This document shows, in pieces, positions 8,818-17,073 of a stretch of DNA of 64,000 nt. Numbering within the stretch: the first letter of the stretch is position 1; each line of letters begins with the position of its first letter. The notes under the pieces were generated by a model. It ran no database searches. It was given only the letters and a program-made list of their open reading frames with translations, and was not told the DNA's origin. The translations under genes were made by a program, and so were the position numbers. Where the stretch lies: contig NZ_LMEI01000012.1 in the NCBI RefSeq assembly GCF_001426585.1, positions 116,962 to 180,961 of the forward strand. Reading direction: 5' to 3'. This DNA comes from Streptomyces sp. Root431 (GTDB lineage: Bacteria; Actinomycetota; Actinomycetes; Streptomycetales; Streptomycetaceae).

Positions 8818-9516
8818 ATGACCTTCGTACAGATAATCGACTGCAAGACGAGTCGGGTGGACGATCTGAACCGGCTCATGGACGCGTGGGTCGAGCAGAC
8901 CGAGGGCAAACGGACCGCGACTCACAACATCGTCGGCAAGGACCGCTCGGACGCCTCCCACATCGTGGAGATCGTCGAGTTCCCCTCCTACGACGTGGCC
9001 ATGCGCAACTCGCAGCTCCCCGAGACCGACCGGATCTTCCGGGAGATGGTCGCGCTCTGTGACGAGATGCCGACCTTCACCGACCTGGACGTGGTCCGGG
9101 ACGAGGCGCTGTACAAGACCAACGCCCGGCGGCTCCTGGAGATGCTCGCCGCCGAGCCGGAGCTCGCGCTGCTCGACGAGGTGCTGGCCGAGGGGTACCA
9201 CGACCACGATCCGACCAACGAGCAGGACGTCATCGGCATGGACGCCGTCCGGCGCGAGGTGGAGATGTGGCGGGGCGGCTTCGACTTCACCTTCGCCGTC
9301 GACGACCAGCTCGCCGAGGGCGACCGGGTCTGCACCCGCTGGACGTGGAAGGGCAGCCACACCGGGGACTTCATGGGGCTCCAGCCGACCGGCATGGACG
9401 TGACCATGAGCGGCACGACCATCCACCGGTTCCGGGACGACGGGAAGATCGTCGAGGGGTGGTGGCAGTACGACCTGCTCGGGCTCATGGGGCAGCTCGG
9501 CGCCGTGGAGGGATGA
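8818..9516 (+). CDS. NTF2-like (SnoaL/ester-cyclase type) protein with an N-terminal ferredoxin-like half
   Basis: The 232-residue protein appears to have two domains. The first ~95 residues (MTFVQIIDCKTSRVDDLNRL, then VEIVEFPSYDVAMRNSQLPE) resemble dimeric alpha/beta-barrel proteins. The second half (YHDHDPTNEQDVIGMDAVRREVEMWR, then GDRVCTRWTWKGSHTGDFMGLQPTG and IVEGWWQYD) fits the SnoaL-like polyketide cyclase/ester cyclase branch of the NTF2 fold. GGGAGG at 8809-8814 precedes the ATG, and TAGACT at 8780-8785 is a possible -10 box. It is divergent from the STAND gene across 48 bases. The reaction is unknown, and many family members are not true enzymes. Confidence 0.7.
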   Translation: MTFVQIIDCKTSRVDDLNRLMDAWVEQTEGKRTATHNIVGKDRSDASHIVEIVEFPSYDVAMRNSQLPETDRIFREMVALCDEMPTFTDLDVVRDEALYKTNARRLLEMLAAEPELALLDEVLAEGYHDHDPTNEQDVIGMDAVRREVEMWRGGFDFTFAVDDQLAEGDRVCTRWTWKGSHTGDFMGLQPTGMDVTMSGTTIHRFRDDGKIVEGWWQYDLLGLMGQLGAVEG

Positions 9517-9544
9517 GAGAGGGATGACGTAAGAGAGAAAAGCA

Positions 9545-9583
9545 CGAGGCCCGGTGCCCCCGCGACGGGGGCACCGGGCCTCG
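9545..9583. terminator. Bidirectional hairpin terminator between the NTF2-like gene and groEL
   Basis: A perfect 17-bp stem, CGAGGCCCGGTGCCCCC (9545-9561) pairing with 9567-9583, closes a 5-base GCGAC loop. It lies between two convergent genes, so it can stop both transcripts. No T-run follows, which is common for streptomycete terminators. Confidence 0.75.
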
Positions 9584-9610
9584 GTGATCAGCTACGAGCT
9601 AGGACACGCC

Positions 9611-11239
9611 TCAGTGGGAGTGGCCGTGACCGTGGCCGTGGCCCGCGTCCGCCGGCTCCTCTTCCTTCTTCTCCACCACGAGGGTCTCGGTGGTGAGGAG
9701 GAGGGAGGCGATCGAGGCGGCGTTCTCCAGGGCGGAGCGCGTCACCTTCACCGGGTCGATGACGCCGGCCTTGACCAGGTCGCCGTACTCGCCGGTCGCG
9801 GCGTTGAAGCCCTGGCCCTTGTCGAGCTCCGCCACCTTCGAGGTGATGACGTAGCCCTCGAGGCCGGCGTTCTCGGCGATCCAGCGCAGCGGCTCGACGG
9901 CGGCGCGGCGGACGACCGCGACACCCGTGGCCTCGTCGCCGGTCTTGCCGAGGTTGCCCTCGAGGACCTTGACGGCGTGGACCAGAGCGGAGCCACCACC
10001 GGAGACGATGCCCTCCTCGACCGCGGCGCGGGTCGCGGAGATGGCGTCCTCCAGACGGTGCTTCTTCTCCTTCAGCTCCACCTCGGTGGCGGCGCCGACC
10101 TTGATCACGCACACGCCGCCGGCCAGCTTCGCGAGGCGCTCCTGGAGCTTCTCGCGGTCCCAGTCGGAGTCCGTGGACTCGATCTCGGCCTTGATCTGGC
10201 TGACGCGACCCGCGAGCTCGTCGGCGTTGCCGCCGCCCTCGACGATGGTGGTGTCGTCCTTGGTGATCGTCACGCGACGGGCGGTGCCCAGCACGTCCAG
10301 GCCGGCCTGGTCGAGCTTGAGGCCGACCTCCTCGGCGATGACGGTGGCACCGGTGAGGGTGGCCATGTCGCCGAGCATCGCCTTGCGGCGGTCGCCGAAG
10401 CCGGGGGCCTTGACGGCCACGGCGTTGAAGGTGCCACGGATCTTGTTCACGACCAGGGTCGACAGGGCCTCGCCCTCGACGTCCTCGGCGATGATCAGGA
10501 GCGGCTTGCTGGCGCCGGCCTGGATGACCTTCTCCAGGATCGGGAGCAGGTCCTGGATCGAGGAGATCTTGCCCTGGTTGATCAGGATGTACGGGTCGTC
10601 GAGGACGGCCTCCATACGCTCCTGGTCGGTGACCATGTACGGGGACAGGTAGCCCTTGTCGAAGGCCATGCCCTCGGTGAAGTCGAGCTCCAGGCCGAAG
10701 GTGTTCGACTCCTCGACGGTGATGACACCGTCCTTGCCGACCTTGTCCATGGCCTCGGCGATGAGCTCGCCGACCTGCTGGTCCTGCGCGGAGAGCGCGG
10801 CGACGGCGGCGATGTCGGACTTGTCCTCGATCGGGCGCGCGGTGGCGAGGAGCTCCTCGGAGACGGCCTTGACGGCGGCGTCGATGCCCTTCTTCAGGGC
10901 GGCCGGGGAAGCGCCGGCGGCGACGTTGCGCAGACCCTCGCGGACCAGGGCCTGGGCGAGCACGGTGGCGGTGGTGGTGCCGTCACCCGCGATGTCGTTG
11001 GTCTTGGTCGCCACCTCCTTCACCAGCTGGGCGCCGAGGTTCTCGAAGGCGTCCTCGATCTCGACCTCGCGGGCGATCGTGACACCGTCGTTGGTGATGG
11101 TGGGGGCGCCGAACTTCTTGTCGATGACGACGTTGCGGCCCTTGGGGCCGATCGTCACCTTCACCGTGTCGGCAAGCTTGTTGACGCCGCGCTCAAGGGC
11201 GCGACGGGCGTCCTCGTCGAACTTCAGGATCTTCGCCAT
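9611..11239 (-). CDS. groL: 60-kDa chaperonin GroEL (GroEL1 type, His-rich tail)
   Basis: This is a full-length 542-residue group I chaperonin subunit that forms the cytosolic folding chamber with GroES. It shows the ATP-binding signature VTIGPKGRNVV, the catalytic segment NDIAGDGTTTATVLAQ and the characteristic AAVEEGIVSGGGSALVHA. The C-terminus is GHGHGHGHSH instead of the usual Gly-Gly-Met repeats. Actinobacteria often have two groEL copies, and the one linked to groES is typically the copy with the His-rich tail. It lies 119 bases downstream of groES in one operon controlled by the CIRCE sites. Confidence 0.98.
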   Translation of the reverse strand: MAKILKFDEDARRALERGVNKLADTVKVTIGPKGRNVVIDKKFGAPTITNDGVTIAREVEIEDAFENLGAQLVKEVATKTNDIAGDGTTTATVLAQALVREGLRNVAAGASPAALKKGIDAAVKAVSEELLATARPIEDKSDIAAVAALSAQDQQVGELIAEAMDKVGKDGVITVEESNTFGLELDFTEGMAFDKGYLSPYMVTDQERMEAVLDDPYILINQGKISSIQDLLPILEKVIQAGASKPLLIIAEDVEGEALSTLVVNKIRGTFNAVAVKAPGFGDRRKAMLGDMATLTGATVIAEEVGLKLDQAGLDVLGTARRVTITKDDTTIVEGGGNADELAGRVSQIKAEIESTDSDWDREKLQERLAKLAGGVCVIKVGAATEVELKEKKHRLEDAISATRAAVEEGIVSGGGSALVHAVKVLEGNLGKTGDEATGVAVVRRAAVEPLRWIAENAGLEGYVITSKVAELDKGQGFNAATGEYGDLVKAGVIDPVKVTRSALENAASIASLLLTTETLVVEKKEEEPADAGHGHGHGHSH

Positions 11240-11358
11240 GGGAGCGGTTCAGCCCTCTCGGAATCGGGTGGAACGAACTGCGCCCCCGGACGCCCTGTGC
11301 GGGGTCAAGGGGCGCAGCTCGAAGCATCTGCTTCAGATACTTCAGGTACTTCGGTGAA

Positions 11359-11667
11359 TTACTTCTCGATGATCGCGAGCACGTCGCGAGCCGAGAGGAC
11401 GAGGAACTCCTCGCCGTTGTACTTCACCTCGGTGCCGCCGTACTTGCTGTAGAGCACGACGTCGCCGACCTGAACGTCGAGCGGAAGACGCTCGCCGTTC
11501 TCGAAGCGGCCCGGGCCCACGGCGAGGACAGCACCCTCCTGGGGCTTCTCCTTCGCGGTGTCCGGGATGACCAGGCCAGAGGCGGTGGTCTGCTCGGCGT
11601 CGAGCGGCTGGACCACAATGCGGTCCTCGAGCGGCTTGATGGCAACCTTGGAGCTGGTGGTCGTCAC
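11359..11667 (-). CDS. groS: 10-kDa co-chaperonin GroES
   Basis: The 102-residue protein matches the full length of the family. IKPLEDRIVVQPLDAEQTTASG is the N-terminal strand followed by the mobile loop that docks on GroEL, and VGDVVLYSKYGGTEVKYNGEEFLVL is the conserved C-terminal half. It forms the seven-subunit lid of the chaperonin. It is the first gene of the groES-groEL operon, and its promoter carries two HrcA-type operators. Confidence 0.98.
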   Translation of the reverse strand: MTTTSSKVAIKPLEDRIVVQPLDAEQTTASGLVIPDTAKEKPQEGAVLAVGPGRFENGERLPLDVQVGDVVLYSKYGGTEVKYNGEEFLVLSARDVLAIIEK

Positions 11668-11764
11668 GATCCGACCTCCCCCTTCGGAGATTACGGGGTC
11701 AACTGTCTGAGGTGGCGACCAGGTGGATCCGTCGTCGCGGGTGCCGGACCTGCCCGTCGCTGTG

Positions 11765-11791
11765 TTGGCACTCTCCAGTGGGGAGTGCCAG
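11765..11791. promoter_or_regulatory. CIRCE element 1 (HrcA operator) at the groES transcription start
   Basis: TTGGCACTC-N9-GAGTGCCAG matches the CIRCE consensus TTAGCACTC-N9-GAGTGCTAA with two changes. It lies just downstream of the groES -10 box, where bound HrcA repressor would block transcription and where the element would also form a hairpin in the mRNA leader. Confidence 0.9.
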
Positions 11792-11798
11792 ACCCGAG

Positions 11799-11826
11799 AC
11801 TATGACCGCGATTAGCACTCGGTCAA
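11799..11826 (-). promoter_or_regulatory. groES-groEL promoter
   Basis: On the minus strand TTGACC (11826-11821), a 16-base spacer and CATAGT (11804-11799) form a good housekeeping promoter. The -35 box sits in the 9-base loop of CIRCE element 2, so repressor binding there would directly mask it. Confidence 0.75.
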
Positions 11827-11838
11827 GCGGAGTGCCAA
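11812..11838. promoter_or_regulatory. CIRCE element 2 (HrcA operator) over the -35 region
   Basis: TTAGCACTC-N9-GAGTGCCAA has one mismatch to the CIRCE consensus. With element 1 it brackets the groES promoter, which predicts heat-inducible derepression through HrcA. The hrcA gene is not in this window. Confidence 0.92.
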
Positions 11839-11919
11839 TTCCGCGCCGCCGCGCGTCGTTCCGGTCTCGGTATGGGCAACGCCGCGGCGGACCCCCGGGT
11901 TCCGTACGAGGGTGCGGCC

Positions 11920-12348
11920 ATGACGACCTCCCCGCCCCCGGTACGGCCTTGGGCCGACTTCCTGTCCGGGCTCGTGCTCCTCGTCCTGGAGGCCGTGCTC
12001 GCCGCGGTCGCCGCCTTCACCCTGGGGATGCGGAGATGGGCCGAGGGCTACGATCCGCAGCCCTCGGCACCGCCCCCGACGGACTGGGTGCCGGTGCTGG
12101 TCTTCGGCGCGATCACGGGGGGCGTGCTGCTGCTCGCGTGGGTGTCGGTACGCAGCCACTGGCCCTGGACGGCCGGGGGCCAGTTCCTGGCCGCCGCGCT
12201 GCTCGGCATCGCCACGCTGACCTTCGGGATCCAGGAGTGGTCGCGGGCGCATCCCGCGCAGCCGCGCCCCGAGGTCTCCCCGACGTCGTCCGCGTCCCGG
12301 TGCGTCTGCACCAGCGGGGGCGGACCCTGCGAGTGCCCGGGAGGGTGA
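11920..12348 (+). CDS. Small membrane protein with Cys-rich C-terminus (unknown function)
   Basis: The 142-residue protein has three hydrophobic segments: FLSGLVLLVLEAVLAAVAAF, VPVLVFGAITGGVLLLAWVS and FLAAALLGIATLTF. It ends with a striking four-cysteine tail CVCTSGGGPCECPGG. The ATG at 11920 is preferred over one at 11872 because GAGGGTG lies a few bases upstream of it and the hydrophobic core then begins soon after. It is divergent from groES across the CIRCE region. The tail could bind metal or form disulfides; this is inference. No enzyme family was recognised. Confidence 0.72.
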   Translation: MTTSPPPVRPWADFLSGLVLLVLEAVLAAVAAFTLGMRRWAEGYDPQPSAPPPTDWVPVLVFGAITGGVLLLAWVSVRSHWPWTAGGQFLAAALLGIATLTFGIQEWSRAHPAQPRPEVSPTSSASRCVCTSGGGPCECPGG

Positions 12349-12376
12349 CGCCCCCGGGTCGGTCGGCGCGCAGGGG

Positions 12377-12685
12377 TCAGTCGGCGTGGCCGTCGCGCCG
12401 GCCGAGGTCGTCCGCACGTGCCGGGCGTACGGGTTCACCACCGGCCCGGGACGTTCCCTCCGCCACGGTCGCCGCCTCCGCCTCCGCTTCCCCCTCCGCC
12501 ACGGTCGCCGCCTCCGCCTCCGCCACCGTCGCCCCGTCCCGCGTGCCCATCCGTTCCGCCGCCTTCCGCCCCAGCCGCTCGATCGGGTCGACCGACGAGG
12601 CGCAGCCGGTGAGGGCGAGGAGGGTGCCGGCCAGTGCCGCGCCCGTGAGGGCGCGGCGCAGGCGGTGTGAGGTCGGGCCGGTCAC
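12377..12685 (-). CDS. Small lipoprotein with Ala/Glu repeat (unknown function)
   Basis: The GTG at 12685 overlaps the TGA of the upstream deacetylase gene (GTGA), so the two are translationally coupled. The 102-residue product has a lipoprotein signal with lipobox LTGC near residue 27. A low-complexity section follows, built on an imperfectly repeated ATVAEAEA / ATVAEGEAEAEA unit, and a charged tail. The repeat is also visible in the DNA around 12460-12540 and could vary in number between strains. It probably works with the deacetylase at the cell surface, but that rests on operon position only. Confidence 0.62.
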   Translation of the reverse strand: MTGPTSHRLRRALTGAALAGTLLALTGCASSVDPIERLGRKAAERMGTRDGATVAEAEAATVAEGEAEAEAATVAEGTSRAGGEPVRPARADDLGRRDGHAD

Positions 12686-13614
12686 ACGTAGTCCTCGAGC
12701 TTCGCGACCGCGTATCCCTTGGCCGTGATCACGTTCATCACCCGCCGGATCATGTCGGGCATGCTGCCCTTCCAGTCCTCCTTGCCCCGGAAGTGGGTGA
12801 GCACGATGTCGCCGGGGTGCAGGTCCCGGTCCCACTCGCGCCACTCCATGTGGTCCGGGAAGGCCTCGGCGGCCCACAGCGGGACGGCCTTGACCCCGCA
12901 GGACTTCGCCGCGCGCAGGGTGTCCTCGTTGTAGTTGCCGTACGGCGGGCGGAAGAGCGGGGGCCGCTTGCCGAAGCGCTTCTCGATGACGTCCTGCATC
13001 CCGCAGATCTCGCGCTTCTGCTGCTTGTACGACAGCCCGGGCAGGTAGCGGTGGTTGAGGGTGTGGTTGTGCAGGGCGACCCCGGACTCCTGCGACTTCT
13101 GCATCCGCGCGAAGTAGGCGTAGTCGTCCTTGACGACGTAGTCGCTGAGGAAGGCGCTGTAGGGGATCCGGAGTTCCTTCATCATCCGCAGCAGCGCGGG
13201 GTCCTTCTCCGCGCCGTCGTCGATGGTCAGGAAGACGACCTTCTGCTTGGTCGGGACGGTGGTGAAGACGGGCGGCAGGCCCTCGCCGTCCGTCTCGAAG
13301 CCCTTGCGGGTGGTGATCCTCGGCTTGACCTTCGGCGGGGCCGGGGCGTCGAGCGGGGGCCGGGCGAGGCCCCACTTCTTGGCGGCGAGCGCGCGGGCGG
13401 CCTTCTGCTTGCGGACCTTCTCGACGTACGCGTTGAGCGCGCCGGCCGAGCCCGGGGCCTGTGCCGGGCCCGGCCGGCCCTGCGCGGGGGCGGGGGCGCC
13501 GCGCTGCGGTTCGGCGGGGTCCGAACCGGAGCAGGCCGTGGCGGCGGAGGCGAGGGCTGCGACGACGAGGGCGGCCGCGAGGGTCCGCCGGACAGGGTGC
13601 GCGCTGATCACCAT
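12682..13614 (-). CDS. Polysaccharide deacetylase lipoprotein (NodB family, copy 1)
   Basis: The 310-residue protein has a lipoprotein signal ending at ATAC near residue 28. A Pro/Ala-rich spacer and a NodB deacetylase domain follow. The motifs are visible in order: FLTIDDG (motif 1 Asp pair), HNHTLNH (metal-binding His pair) and RPPYGN (motif 3), then a C-terminal THFRG. Such enzymes remove acetyl groups from cell-wall or extracellular glycans. GAGGAAGAA lies just before the ATG. A paralogue at 18838-19689 shares the layout and the C-terminal LEDYV. The substrate is unknown. Confidence 0.88.
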   Translation of the reverse strand: MVISAHPVRRTLAAALVVAALASAATACSGSDPAEPQRGAPAPAQGRPGPAQAPGSAGALNAYVEKVRKQKAARALAAKKWGLARPPLDAPAPPKVKPRITTRKGFETDGEGLPPVFTTVPTKQKVVFLTIDDGAEKDPALLRMMKELRIPYSAFLSDYVVKDDYAYFARMQKSQESGVALHNHTLNHRYLPGLSYKQQKREICGMQDVIEKRFGKRPPLFRPPYGNYNEDTLRAAKSCGVKAVPLWAAEAFPDHMEWREWDRDLHPGDIVLTHFRGKEDWKGSMPDMIRRVMNVITAKGYAVAKLEDYV

Positions 13615-13625
13615 AAATTCTTCCT

Positions 13626-13638
13626 CTTGTCGTACAAG
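13626..13638. promoter_or_regulatory. Palindrome upstream of the deacetylase gene
   Basis: CTTGT-CGT-ACAAG is a perfect 5-bp inverted repeat 12 bases upstream of the deacetylase ATG. It could be an operator or chance; nothing else in the sequence decides this. Confidence 0.25.
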
Positions 13639-13739
13639 CGGTATGGCGCCGCATCCTGTCAGTGCGGCCGCCCGCTCCCGAGCACGACACCGCCGTACGG
13701 CTCCACCGTCCCCCGGCCGGCCCACAGCACCGCAGGGCC

Positions 13740-13755
13740 CACAATGGGACGGGTG
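13740..13755 (+). promoter_or_regulatory. -10 box next to a GTG start (leaderless candidate)
   Basis: CACAAT (13740-13745) is followed seven bases later by GTG (13753). No Shine-Dalgarno sequence precedes either this GTG or the ATG at 13744. The spacing fits transcription starting at the first base of the start codon. Confidence 0.5.
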
Positions 13756-14934
13756 ACCGACCTCGCCCACTTCACCGCCCTGCTCACCCCCGAGGGACAG
13801 GCCCTCCTCGCCGCCCTGCGCGACTACGAACCCGCCCAGGAGCTGGCGGTCGTCTCCCGGCTGCGCCGCGACCACCCCGCCGAGCTCGTCACGTCGGCGG
13901 TCGGCCAGGCCCGGCTGCGCCAGCGCGCGGTGGCGAAGTTCGGCGCCGAGGACGCGTACCGGATGTACTTCACGCCCAACGGCGTCGAGCAGTCGACCCG
14001 CGCCTCGGTCGGCACGTACCGGGCGGCCCGGTTCAAGGCGCTCGGCATCGGCAGCGTCGCGGACCTCTGCTCCGGGATCGGCGGCGACGCGATCGCCCTC
14101 GCCCGCGCCGGGATCTCCGTCCTCGCCGTCGACCGCGACCCGCTCACCGCGGTGGTGGCCCGCGCCAACGCCGAGGCGCTCGGGCTCGGCGAGCTCATCG
14201 AGGTCCGCGAGGCCGATGTGACCGCGATCGACACGAGCCCGTACGACGCGGTCTTCGTCGACCCGGCGCGGCGCGGCGGCCGGGGCAGGATCTTCGACCC
14301 CGAGGCGTACTCCCCGCCGCTCTCCTGGGCTGTCGAGGCCGCCCGCAAGGCCCCGCACGCCGCCCTGAAGGTCGCCCCCGGCATCCCGCACGAGGCCGTC
14401 CCGGCGGAGGCCGAGGCCGAGTGGATCTCGGACGGCGGGGACGTGAAGGAGGCCGTGCTCTGGTTCGGTACGGAGCCGGGCGCCCGCCGCGCCACGCTGC
14501 TGCCCTCGGGCGCCGGGATCGTCGGCCGGGGACTGCCCGACCCGGCGGTCCGGCCGGTCGGCCGCTACCTGTACGAGCCGGACGGCGCCGTCATCCGCGC
14601 GCACCTCGTCGCCGAGGTCGCCGAGGACGTGTCGGGCGGGCTGATCGACGAGACGATCGCCTACGTCACGGCCGACGAGCTCGTCCCCACCCCGTACGCC
14701 GCTGCGTACGAGATCACCGACGAACTCCCCTTCAACCTCAAGAAGTTGAAGGCCCTGCTGCGGGAGCGCGAGGTCGGCACCCTCACCGTGAAGAAGCGGG
14801 GCTCGGCGGTCGAACCCGAGGAGATCCGGCGGAAGGTGAAGCCGAAGGGCCCCAACTCCGCGACGGTCCTGCTCACTCGGGTCGCGGGAGCCCCGACGAT
14901 GCTGATCGGCCGCCCGGCGGGCGGAGGCCGCTGA
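13753..14934 (+). CDS. Class I SAM-dependent methyltransferase with THUMP-like C-terminus
   Basis: The 393-residue protein contains a Rossmann methyltransferase core with the SAM motif VADLCSGIGGDAIALARAG, an acidic VDRDP strand end and a VFVDPARR motif. The last part (ELPFNLKKLKALLREREVGTLTVKKRG) matches the THUMP-like domain found C-terminal in this family. The domain pairing suggests an RNA substrate, as in other THUMP methyltransferases, but the target is not known. I place the start at GTG 13753, which gives VTDLAHF and sits correctly behind the -10 box. ATG 13744 would add three residues. Confidence 0.82.
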   Translation: MTDLAHFTALLTPEGQALLAALRDYEPAQELAVVSRLRRDHPAELVTSAVGQARLRQRAVAKFGAEDAYRMYFTPNGVEQSTRASVGTYRAARFKALGIGSVADLCSGIGGDAIALARAGISVLAVDRDPLTAVVARANAEALGLGELIEVREADVTAIDTSPYDAVFVDPARRGGRGRIFDPEAYSPPLSWAVEAARKAPHAALKVAPGIPHEAVPAEAEAEWISDGGDVKEAVLWFGTEPGARRATLLPSGAGIVGRGLPDPAVRPVGRYLYEPDGAVIRAHLVAEVAEDVSGGLIDETIAYVTADELVPTPYAAAYEITDELPFNLKKLKALLREREVGTLTVKKRGSAVEPEEIRRKVKPKGPNSATVLLTRVAGAPTMLIGRPAGGGR

Positions 14935-14965
14935 CTAAAGTGCCGTGAACAGGGGGGAAGAGATC

Positions 14966-15616
14966 ATGGCGCTGCATCCGGAAGGCATGTTCACCACGGG
15001 GCCGCTCGCGCACCTCGTCGGACTGGCCGCCGGCGGACCCGAGCCGCTGGAGTGGGAGGTCCTGCGCTTCGGCCGCGCGACGCGGACGGAGTACTGGGAC
15101 CCCGCCTGGCGGCACACCCCGCAGACCCTCGCCTCCCAACTCGACTACATGGCGACGGCCTTCAGCGAGGAGTTCTTCGCGACCTGCCCGGAGGGGACCC
15201 GCCACGCCTGGCGGACGGCCGCCGGCGCCAAGAGCGTGCCCGTGTTCATGACCGAGCTCGCGATGCTGCTGCGGCTCGCGGACCGCGAGGGCGACGCCCC
15301 GTACGAGGACGTACCGCTCGCCGCGTGGGAGGCGAGGGCGCGGTTCCCGCTGCTGATGTCCCTTGACGGCTGGGCGTACGACGGCGAGTACGCCTCGTAC
15401 GAGGAGAGCATGCGGGCCTACATCGAGGGCGAGCACCCGTACTGCTCCTACGAGGTGGTCCCGCGCCTCACCCAGGCCCTGGAGGCGCGCACGCTCTGCG
15501 ACGAGTCGGCGGCCTTCGCCGCGTCCTTCCGGAAGCTCGCGCCGGAGGCGACCCCGGAGGCGCTGGCCGTCATCACCCGCACCACGTTCACCCACATGAC
15601 GGAGCACCACATATGA
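14966..15616 (+). CDS. Unknown protein, first gene of a two-gene unit
   Basis: The 216-residue soluble protein has no domain I recognise. It is rich in aromatic and acidic residues, and has no signal peptide or membrane span. The ATG at 14966 is chosen because AGGGGGGAAG ends six bases upstream. A GTG at 14945 is in frame but lacks a ribosome-binding site. TAAAGT at 14936-14941 is a candidate -10 box. Its TGA overlaps the ATG of the beta-propeller gene (ATGA), so the two products are probably made together and may interact. Confidence 0.7.
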   Translation: MALHPEGMFTTGPLAHLVGLAAGGPEPLEWEVLRFGRATRTEYWDPAWRHTPQTLASQLDYMATAFSEEFFATCPEGTRHAWRTAAGAKSVPVFMTELAMLLRLADREGDAPYEDVPLAAWEARARFPLLMSLDGWAYDGEYASYEESMRAYIEGEHPYCSYEVVPRLTQALEARTLCDESAAFAASFRKLAPEATPEALAVITRTTFTHMTEHHI

Positions 15617-17073
15617 GCGCCACCTTCCACGACGAGCCCTTCCCCGAACTCCTCGGGAACGCCTCCCAGGTGATCGTCAGCGCCGACGGGCAGTGGATCG
15701 CGGCCAATTCGGTGTGGAGCGGCCTGAGCAAGGTGGCCGTGTACCGCGCCGCCGACCTCTCCTGCGCGCACCTCCTGACGTTCATGCTGGACGCCGAGGC
15801 GATCGACTTCCACCCCACGCTCCCGCTGCTGTCCATCGGCCTCAACAACGGCGACGCGTACCAGCGCGAGGGCTGCCTCACCCTGTTCGAACCCGGCACG
15901 GGCCACCGTGTCGACTTCGCCGACCCCGGCCACGGCATCGAACCGGCCCGCTGGCTGGACGCCCGCACGCTCGAACTCACCTTCTTCACCTGGGAGTCGG
16001 ACTGCGCACCGCTCCAGTCCCGCGCCACCGTCGTCCGCGACGACTGGCTCGGCCTCCCCTCCGATGCCCTCGACCTGCGCACGCTGCCCCGAACCACGCT
16101 CCCCCCGGACACCTTGGTCGAGTACCTCGACTCGGAACCCACGCGCCCCCTGCTCGAAGCCCTCGCCGAGCGCGCGGGCCGGAGCTACGACGCCCTCGGC
16201 TGGGTACGGGCCGTGGCCGGGCTGAGCGACGGCCGGGTGCTCGCCACCCGCAGCCACGCCGTGGTGGAGTGCCGGTCCCCCGACGGCTCGCTCCTGTGGA
16301 GCGTTCCCGCGCCGTCGGGGATCGGCGGCAGCCGCATCGAGGTCTCCGCGGACGAGCGGACGGTACGCGTCGCCGTCGCCGGTCCCGACTCCCGTACCCG
16401 GACCGACTTCCCGCTCGTCGACCTCTCCGACGGCACGGTCCTCGACCGCCCCTCGGTGCCCTTCGCGGCCGCGCTGTCGGCCCGTACGGACGGGGTCTGG
16501 GCGATCCGGGACACGTACGACCGCGGCTCCGAGGCCGAGCCCCCCGCCCCACCCAACACCCGGACCTTCGCCGCCGACGGCACCCCGCTCGGCACGGTCC
16601 ACGAGCCGGAGCGGTACGACCTCGTCCCGATCGACGTCCGCCGCTGCCCCGAGCTGCTGTACGGGCGCCGCCGCCGCGAGGTGATCGCGCTCGACCCCGT
16701 CACCACCGCCGAGACGGTGCTCTTCGCGCTGGAGCCCTTCATGGTCGACCGGCCGCTCGGCAGGGCGGTGTACGTCTCCGACAGCGCGGGCCCCTCGCTC
16801 CTGCACGGCCGGACGGAGCTGGTCCGCCGGACCTTCCCCGCCGGGGACGTCGTCTGGACCGTGCCCACGGACTCCACGATCGTCGACCTCGACGCGCACG
16901 CCGGCGTCCTGCACGCCCTGTGCGCCGACGGCACCCTGCTCTCGGTCGACACGGCCGACGGCACCGTCCTCGACCGGCGCACCCTGCCCCCGTACGGCCC
17001 GCTCTCGGTCCACGCGGCCCCCGACGGCTCGGTCCTCGTCGGCACGGCGGCCGGCCAGATCCTGCGCTACTGA
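15613..17073 (+). CDS. Cytoplasmic beta-propeller (WD40/PQQ-like) protein
   Basis: The 486-residue protein consists of recurring four-strand units such as VIVSADGQWIAANSVWSGL, VECRSPDGSLLWSVPAPSG, IEVSADERTVRVAVAGPD and LLSVDTADGTVLDRRTLPP. This is the pattern of WD40 or PQQ-like propellers that act as binding platforms. There is no signal peptide, so it should be cytoplasmic. It is coupled by a four-base overlap to the unknown gene upstream. Nothing shows catalysis. The last codons lie in a 17-bp sequence repeated just past the stop. Confidence 0.65.
   Translation: MSATFHDEPFPELLGNASQVIVSADGQWIAANSVWSGLSKVAVYRAADLSCAHLLTFMLDAEAIDFHPTLPLLSIGLNNGDAYQREGCLTLFEPGTGHRVDFADPGHGIEPARWLDARTLELTFFTWESDCAPLQSRATVVRDDWLGLPSDALDLRTLPRTTLPPDTLVEYLDSEPTRPLLEALAERAGRSYDALGWVRAVAGLSDGRVLATRSHAVVECRSPDGSLLWSVPAPSGIGGSRIEVSADERTVRVAVAGPDSRTRTDFPLVDLSDGTVLDRPSVPFAAALSARTDGVWAIRDTYDRGSEAEPPAPPNTRTFAADGTPLGTVHEPERYDLVPIDVRRCPELLYGRRRREVIALDPVTTAETVLFALEPFMVDRPLGRAVYVSDSAGPSLLHGRTELVRRTFPAGDVVWTVPTDSTIVDLDAHAGVLHALCADGTLLSVDTADGTVLDRRTLPPYGPLSVHAAPDGSVLVGTAAGQILRY

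Noticed and set aside
13744..13752. ATG at 13744 as start of the methyltransferase
   Set aside because: It lies within and just after the -10 box (CACAAT 13740-13745), so it would not be in the transcript if that promoter is used; GTG 13753 fits better.
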